NCBI GenBank assembly: GCA_030043285.1
Contig: JASHXZ010000195.1
Location: 1-10,930, forward strand
DNA: 10,930 bases
DNA from: Xanthobacteraceae bacterium
Lineage (GTDB): Bacteria > Pseudomonadota > Alphaproteobacteria > Rhizobiales > Xanthobacteraceae
Direction: 5' to 3'
Shown here: piece after piece, positions 7,688 to 10,930 of the stretch
How the letters are laid out: each line of letters opens with the position of its first letter
Numbering within the stretch: position 1 is the stretch's first letter
Position numbers and translations under genes: made by a program
Notes under the pieces: model-generated
What the model was told of the DNA's origin: nothing
Databases searched by the model: none
The model's input: the letters and a program-made list of their open reading frames with translations, nothing else

Positions 7688-8301
7688 GCCTTCGAGCAGA
7701 TGCCGTCGGCCGATTTGACGATGCCGTGCGGGCCGCCCGACAGGCGGTTGCCGCGCTGCGCCGGTCCTGGCGCGGAGTTCGCCCGATACGCCGGGTTGAG
7801 CGGCGGCGCGTCGGAGTTCCAGCAGCACTTTTCGCGCAGGAAGGCGACGAGGTCGTTCAGATCGGCCTCGCTCAGCGTGTCTTTGTACGCCGCCATATCG
7901 GCGCTGCCATTGCGGATCTGATTTTTCACCGTGTCGTCGTTGACCGGCTGGCCGGACCACAGCGTCGGGTGCTGGAACAGCCCTTCGAGCTTCGGCACGT
8001 CCTTGGTGAACTCGTTGTGGCAGAACCAGCACTTGTAATAAAAAATCTCTCGCCCGCGCTCGGCGCCGCTCAGCGCGGCCTTCTTGAACTGATAGATCTT
8101 GTCGGCCTTCTGCAGCGCATCCATCGGCGGCCCGTTGGCGGCAGGCTTGTCGGCGGTCTGCTGCGCGGACGCCGGAACGCTGATCTGCGGCAGGGTGACA
8201 GCAGCGGCGACGATCGCCACAACGCCAAGTATGGCGATGCCAAGGATCGCAATGCCAAGTGTCGTAACGTCAAGGATCGCCGTCGCGCGAATAAGCCGCA
8301 T
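7684..8301 (-). CDS. Exported c-type cytochrome, N-terminal half of the split cytochrome/propeller protein
   Basis: A 205-codon frame. Residues 1-47 form an unusually long signal peptide or membrane anchor (MRLIRAT, then a hydrophobic stretch to VTLP, then SVPASAQQ with a likely cleavage site). The cytochrome c domain follows (about 62-160): heme motif CWFCH at 91-95 and a likely axial Met at 136 (GSADMAAYKDTLSEADLNDLV), followed by the closing helix LVAFLREK. A linker (160-188) leads to GGPHGIVKSADG (189-200), the first strand of a carboxypeptidase-regulatory-like domain, which is then cut by a stop five codons later. The role is periplasmic electron transfer; the partner is not known. The ATG at 8301 has GGGGGA five bases upstream. 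The hydrophobic core is encoded by a 15-base degenerate tandem repeat. It is divergent from the flavoprotein operon. The intact ancestral product would have been about 700 residues. Confidence 0.82.
   Translation of the reverse strand: MRLIRATAILDVTTLGIAILGIAILGVVAIVAAAVTLPQISVPASAQQTADKPAANGPPMDALQKADKIYQFKKAALSGAERGREIFYYKCWFCHNEFTKDVPKLEGLFQHPTLWSGQPVNDDTVKNQIRNGSADMAAYKDTLSEADLNDLVAFLREKCCWNSDAPPLNPAYRANSAPGPAQRGNRLSGGPHGIVKSADGICSKA
8222..8281 (-). repeat. Four degenerate 15-base tandem units in the signal-peptide coding region
   Basis: On the plus strand the units start at 8222, 8237, 8252 and 8267 and share the core A(T/C)G(C/T)CAAG followed by a more variable half. Read on the minus strand they encode the pentads AILDV, TTLGI, AILGI and AILGV (residues 8-27), which is the hydrophobic core of the export signal. 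The fifteen-base period keeps the frame, so copy-number change would lengthen or shorten the hydrophobic segment without a frameshift. Confidence 0.7.
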
Positions 8302-8359
8302 GTCATTCCCCCGACGCATGCACGCCCATACCGTGGCGGCAGCCCAAGTAGGCAGCGCA

Positions 8360-8388
8360 AGTATACGTCCGCGCCGGTGCGGCATCGA
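8360..8388 (-). promoter_or_regulatory. Weak candidate promoter for the cytochrome gene
   Basis: On the minus strand TATACT (8365-8360) matches the -10 consensus at five of six positions. A poor -35 (TCGATG, 8388-8383, three of six) lies 17 bases upstream. It would give a leader of about 50 bases before the ATG at 8301. It lies in the 171-base divergent region shared with the flavoprotein operon. Alphaproteobacterial promoters are often poor matches to the E. coli consensus, so this is tentative. Confidence 0.25.
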
Positions 8389-8472
8389 GCCTCGCAGTGT
8401 GGACCGCCTCCGGGCCGATGGGTAAGAATGGCGGATTGGATCGTTGCGCCGCGAGCGTCGGAGCGTGCCTGA

Positions 8473-9654
8473 ATGGACGAACGGGTGAAAGTCGATTGCG
8501 TTGCCAATGCCCGGGCGCTGGCGCCGATGATTGCCGAAGCGGCGCCACGGATCGAGGCCGGCCGCGGGCTGCCGGCCGATCTGGTCGACGCGCTGCACGA
8601 AGCGCGGCTCTACCGCATGCTGGTGCCGCGCTCGCTCGGCGGCGAGGAAATTTCGCCGGTCGAATACGTGCAGGCGATCGAGGAGATCGCCAAGGCGGAC
8701 GCCTCGACGGCCTGGTGCATCGGCCAGACTTCGGTGTGCTCGACCATTTCCAAGGCCATGAACGTCCAAGTTGCCGAAGAGATCTTCAAGAAGAATCCGC
8801 GCGGCGTGTTGGCGTGGGGACCGTCCGGCAACGGCAAGGCCGTCGTCGACAAGGGCGGCTTCCGGGTCAGCGGCGTATGGCCGTTCGCGAGCGGTAGCCG
8901 GCAGGCCACCTGGCTCGCCGCCCATTGCATCATCTACGAAGCCGACGGCAAGCCGCGGCCCGATCCCAATACCGGGGCCCCGATGCAGCGAACCTTGGTG
9001 CTGCCGCGCGAGGCCGCCACCATCAAGGACGTCTGGCATGTGATCGGGCTGCGCGGCACCGGTAGCGACACCTATTCGTTCGACGACGTGTTCGCGCCTG
9101 AAGAATGCGCCGTCGCTTATCATGCGCTCAACCCCACGGCGCGGCGCGAACCTGGCCCGCTTTACGCGTTCACCATCTACCAACTGTTCGGCTGCAGCTT
9201 TCCGGCCGTTGCGCTCGGCATTGCGCGGACAACGCTCGACGCGTTCTGCACGCTGGCGCAAAGCAAGACGCCGATGGGCCAGACCAGCGTGCTGCGCGAC
9301 AGCGCCGTCATTCAGTCACAGGTCGGCGTCGCGCAGTCGGCGCTCGCCGCCGCACGCGCGTTCTTTTACGACGCGCTCGGCGAGATCTGGCGGGCGGCGC
9401 AGGGCGGCGAGATGTCGCTCGATCAGCGCGTGCGGCTGCGCATGGGCTGCATCCATGCCACCCAGCAGGCGCGCCAGATCGTCGAAACAGTTTACCTTGC
9501 TGCCGGCGCCACCGCGATTTTCGAGAGCAATCCGTTCGAGCGCCGGTTCCGCGACATCCATGCGGTGTCGCAGCAGGCGCAGTCGCAATTCTCGATCTAC
9601 GAGGCGGTCGGCCGGCACTTCCTGGGCTTGCCGGTCAATTCGCGTTTGATTTGA
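8473..9654 (+). CDS. Acyl-CoA dehydrogenase-fold flavoprotein, probably a flavin-dependent monooxygenase (group D-like)
   Basis: A 393-residue protein with the acyl-CoA dehydrogenase fold: N-terminal helical domain (about 10-115), middle beta domain (about 116-225) and C-terminal helical domain (about 235-385). Several features look more like the HsaA/DszC-type monooxygenases, which use reduced flavin and oxygen, than like true dehydrogenases: GVWPFASGSRQATW (134-147) in the middle domain, GTGSDTYSFDDVFAPE (195-210), and FERRFRDIHAVSQQAQ (355-370) at the usual flavin-contact region of PF08028-type C-terminal domains. I see no obvious catalytic glutamate of acyl-CoA dehydrogenases. A monooxygenase would need a flavin reductase partner, and none is visible. 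The ATG at 8473 has GGAG nine bases upstream. It is the first gene of a rightward operon, 32 bases before the YCII gene. The substrate is unknown; a plain acyl-CoA dehydrogenase role is not excluded. Confidence 0.85.
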   Translation: MDERVKVDCVANARALAPMIAEAAPRIEAGRGLPADLVDALHEARLYRMLVPRSLGGEEISPVEYVQAIEEIAKADASTAWCIGQTSVCSTISKAMNVQVAEEIFKKNPRGVLAWGPSGNGKAVVDKGGFRVSGVWPFASGSRQATWLAAHCIIYEADGKPRPDPNTGAPMQRTLVLPREAATIKDVWHVIGLRGTGSDTYSFDDVFAPEECAVAYHALNPTARREPGPLYAFTIYQLFGCSFPAVALGIARTTLDAFCTLAQSKTPMGQTSVLRDSAVIQSQVGVAQSALAAARAFFYDALGEIWRAAQGGEMSLDQRVRLRMGCIHATQQARQIVETVYLAAGATAIFESNPFERRFRDIHAVSQQAQSQFSIYEAVGRHFLGLPVNSRLI

Positions 9655-9686
9655 GGCGGCATGCCGGGCGCGCGGGAGTGGACAGC

Positions 9687-10064
9687 ATGATCGACGACGA
9701 GCGCGTGGCCGCACTGACGCAGAAAATGCTGCGCAAGAAGTTTTACGTGCTGCTGTCGAAGCCGCTGGTCGCGCCCGAACAGCTCAAGCCGGTCCTGGCC
9801 GCGCATCTCGAATACATGATCGGCCTGGAAAAGCGCGGCGTCATCTTCGCGTCCGGTCCGCTTGCCGACGCCGAGGGCGCGCCGCACGGCGAAGGCTTGA
9901 CCATCGTGCGGGCGGCGAACGCCGCGCAAGCGCGCGCCATTGCCGAAGGCGATCCGTTCTTCAAAAACGGCCTGCGCACCTTCGATCTGAAAGAGTGGAC
10001 CTTGATGGAGGGCACGGTGGGCCTGCGCGTCAATTTCTCCGATCAGACCATCGACGTCGCATAG
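9687..10064 (+). CDS. YCII-family protein
   Basis: A 125-residue protein of the YCII family (ferredoxin-like alpha/beta fold). Seen: FYVLLSKPL (19-27) as the first strand, the conserved histidine in AAHLEYMIGLEKRGVIFASGPL (H40), and AEGDPFFKNGLRTFDLKEW (86-104), the family's usual DPF segment. Family members include 5-chloromuconolactone dehalogenase-like enzymes and many small proteins in catabolic clusters whose reaction is unknown, so I give no reaction. The N-terminal 15 residues are slightly longer than the minimal domain. The start at the ATG at 9687 follows GGGAG by nine bases; an in-frame GTG at 9678 is an alternative. The gene lies 32 bases after the flavoprotein gene and 13 bases before the next one, so the three are very likely one transcript. 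Its product may act on an intermediate between the two oxidoreductases. Confidence 0.85.
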   Translation: MIDDERVAALTQKMLRKKFYVLLSKPLVAPEQLKPVLAAHLEYMIGLEKRGVIFASGPLADAEGAPHGEGLTIVRAANAAQARAIAEGDPFFKNGLRTFDLKEWTLMEGTVGLRVNFSDQTIDVA

Positions 10065-10077
10065 GGCGGAGACATTC

Positions 10078-10930
10078 ATGGAAACCATCGGCTTTGTCGG
10101 CCCGGGCAAGATCGGACTGCCGATCTCAGAGCACCTGATCAAAAGCGGCCGCCGCGTGGTCGGTTTTCGCCGCTCCTCGCTCGCCGAATTCGAAAAGATC
10201 GGCGGCGTGGCGGCGCGCTCGCCGGCCGAGGTTGCCGCCCAGGCCGACATCGTGTTCTCGTGCCTGCCGTCCACCGAGGCGCTCGACGACGTGGTGCAGG
10301 GCGCGCGCGGGCTCGTCAACACGGCGCGGCGCGGCACCATCGTGGTCGAGCTCGGCTCGCATCCGGTGCCGGAGAAAGAGCGTCAGGTCGCGGCGCTGGC
10401 CGAAAAGGGCGCGATCTTCATCGACGGCGAAGTCTCCGGCACGCCCGGCATGGTGCAGGCCCGAAAGGGCGTGATCTATCTCGCCGGCGATGCCGCCGCC
10501 TGCAAGAAGATCGAGCCGATCGTCTCGGCGTTTGCCGAGACGTGTCTTTACTTTGGCAAGTTCGGCGCCGCGAGCCGGGTCAAGCTGGTCAACAACCTCA
10601 TGGTGGCGCTCAACATCGCCGCGACCGCCGAAGCGATGGCGCTCGGGCTCAAAGCCGGCGTCGACGTGCCGCTGATGATCAAGGCGATCGCCAGCGGCAG
10701 CGGCGGCTCGACCCAGTTCGGCATCCGCGCGCCCTGGATGGCGGAGCGGCGTTTCACTCCGGCGCAAGGCACGGTGCCGGCGCTGCAGCATTATTTCGAC
10801 ATGATCGGCGACTTCGCCGCCAGCGTCGGCGTGGCGACACCGATGCTCGATCGTGCGATAGCCCTCTACGACCGCTTCGTCGCCATGGGCTTTGGCGAAT
10901 ACGATGTCGCCAAAATGGTCGACGTCATCG
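10078..10930 (+). CDS. NAD(P)-dependent oxidoreductase, 3-hydroxyisobutyrate dehydrogenase (beta-HAD) family, 3' end cut by window
   Basis: The first 284 residues are visible; family members are usually about 290-300 residues, so only the last few codons are missing. Such enzymes oxidise beta-hydroxyacids or reduce the matching semialdehydes with NAD(P). Seen: the dinucleotide-binding start IGFVGPGKIGLP (4-15, where GLGxMG is more common), ADIVFSCLPST (57-67), the substrate-binding segment DGEVSGTPGMVQARKG (116-131, usual form DAPVSGG..GA..G), and the catalytic lysine region KLVNNLM (K169, with N173). The C-terminal all-helical domain follows. The Arg at 31-32 after the second strand may favour NADP over NAD, which is only a weak hint. 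GGAG lies six bases before the ATG, and the gene begins 13 bases after the YCII stop. As the third gene of the operon it would handle a hydroxyacid made or released by the upstream enzymes. The exact substrate is unknown. Confidence 0.88.
   Translation, partial: METIGFVGPGKIGLPISEHLIKSGRRVVGFRRSSLAEFEKIGGVAARSPAEVAAQADIVFSCLPSTEALDDVVQGARGLVNTARRGTIVVELGSHPVPEKERQVAALAEKGAIFIDGEVSGTPGMVQARKGVIYLAGDAAACKKIEPIVSAFAETCLYFGKFGAASRVKLVNNLMVALNIAATAEAMALGLKAGVDVPLMIKAIASGSGGSTQFGIRAPWMAERRFTPAQGTVPALQHYFDMIGDFAASVGVATPMLDRAIALYDRFVAMGFGEYDVAKMVDVI

Noticed and set aside
7684-7710. Programmed -1 ribosomal frameshift site
   Set aside because: A -1 shift would join the two halves, but there is no slippery heptamer of the usual form and I saw no clear downstream pseudoknot. 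A plain mutation or sequence error is more likely, so recoding is kept only as an option.
6236-7921. Long plus-strand open frame (561 codons) opposite the propeller gene
   Set aside because: It is a shadow of the minus-strand coding sequence in GC-rich DNA. Its translation has no recognisable domain, whereas the opposite strand has heme motifs and propeller repeats.
7687-8032. Upstream extension of the propeller frame to 8032
   Set aside because: The extension lies within the cytochrome frame and reads as Arg/Ala/Pro-rich noise, while the cytochrome frame carries CWFCH and its Met ligand over the same bases.

Overview
The window is a GC-rich stretch of bacterial chromosome, densely coded on both strands. 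Its gene content, codon use and general protein style suggest an alphaproteobacterium of the Hyphomicrobiales, close to Bradyrhizobium or Rhodopseudomonas. That placement is inferred from style alone; there is no rRNA or marker gene here. I see no insertion sequence, phage gene, CRISPR array or tRNA.

Left block (1-3296, minus strand). Three genes read leftward: an MFS transporter, a trehalose-6-phosphate phosphatase (otsB), and a family-15 glycoside hydrolase cut off by the window edge. The otsB stop and the hydrolase start share an ATGA overlap, so these two are probably translationally coupled. This looks like a trehalose synthesis or turnover unit. I would expect otsA just beyond position 1, but it cannot be seen. 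A 465-base stretch with no gene I can support separates it from the next block.

Middle block (3762-6036). A ClC-type anion transporter or channel with two C-terminal CBS domains is on the plus strand. Its anion-filter motifs differ clearly from the textbook ones. It converges with a small secreted protein of unknown function on the minus strand.

Right-middle block (6143-8301, minus strand). An exported c-type cytochrome reading frame runs into a second frame that holds the rest of a carboxypeptidase-regulatory-like domain, a second CxxCH heme motif and a Vgb-like beta-propeller. The two frames overlap by ATGA. The domain that spans the junction and the missing export signal on the second half both indicate one ancestral periplasmic multi-domain protein, now split by a one-base frameshift (a real mutation, a sequence error, or recoding). 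A hairpin that could be a terminator follows.

Right block (8473-10930, plus strand), divergent from the cytochrome gene. A compact operon encodes an acyl-CoA-dehydrogenase-fold flavoprotein that looks more like a two-component flavin monooxygenase, a YCII-family protein, and a 3-hydroxyisobutyrate-dehydrogenase-like NAD(P) oxidoreductase that runs off the window. The set suggests breakdown of an unidentified organic acid or aromatic compound. The most unusual items are the split diheme/propeller protein and the divergent ClC protein.
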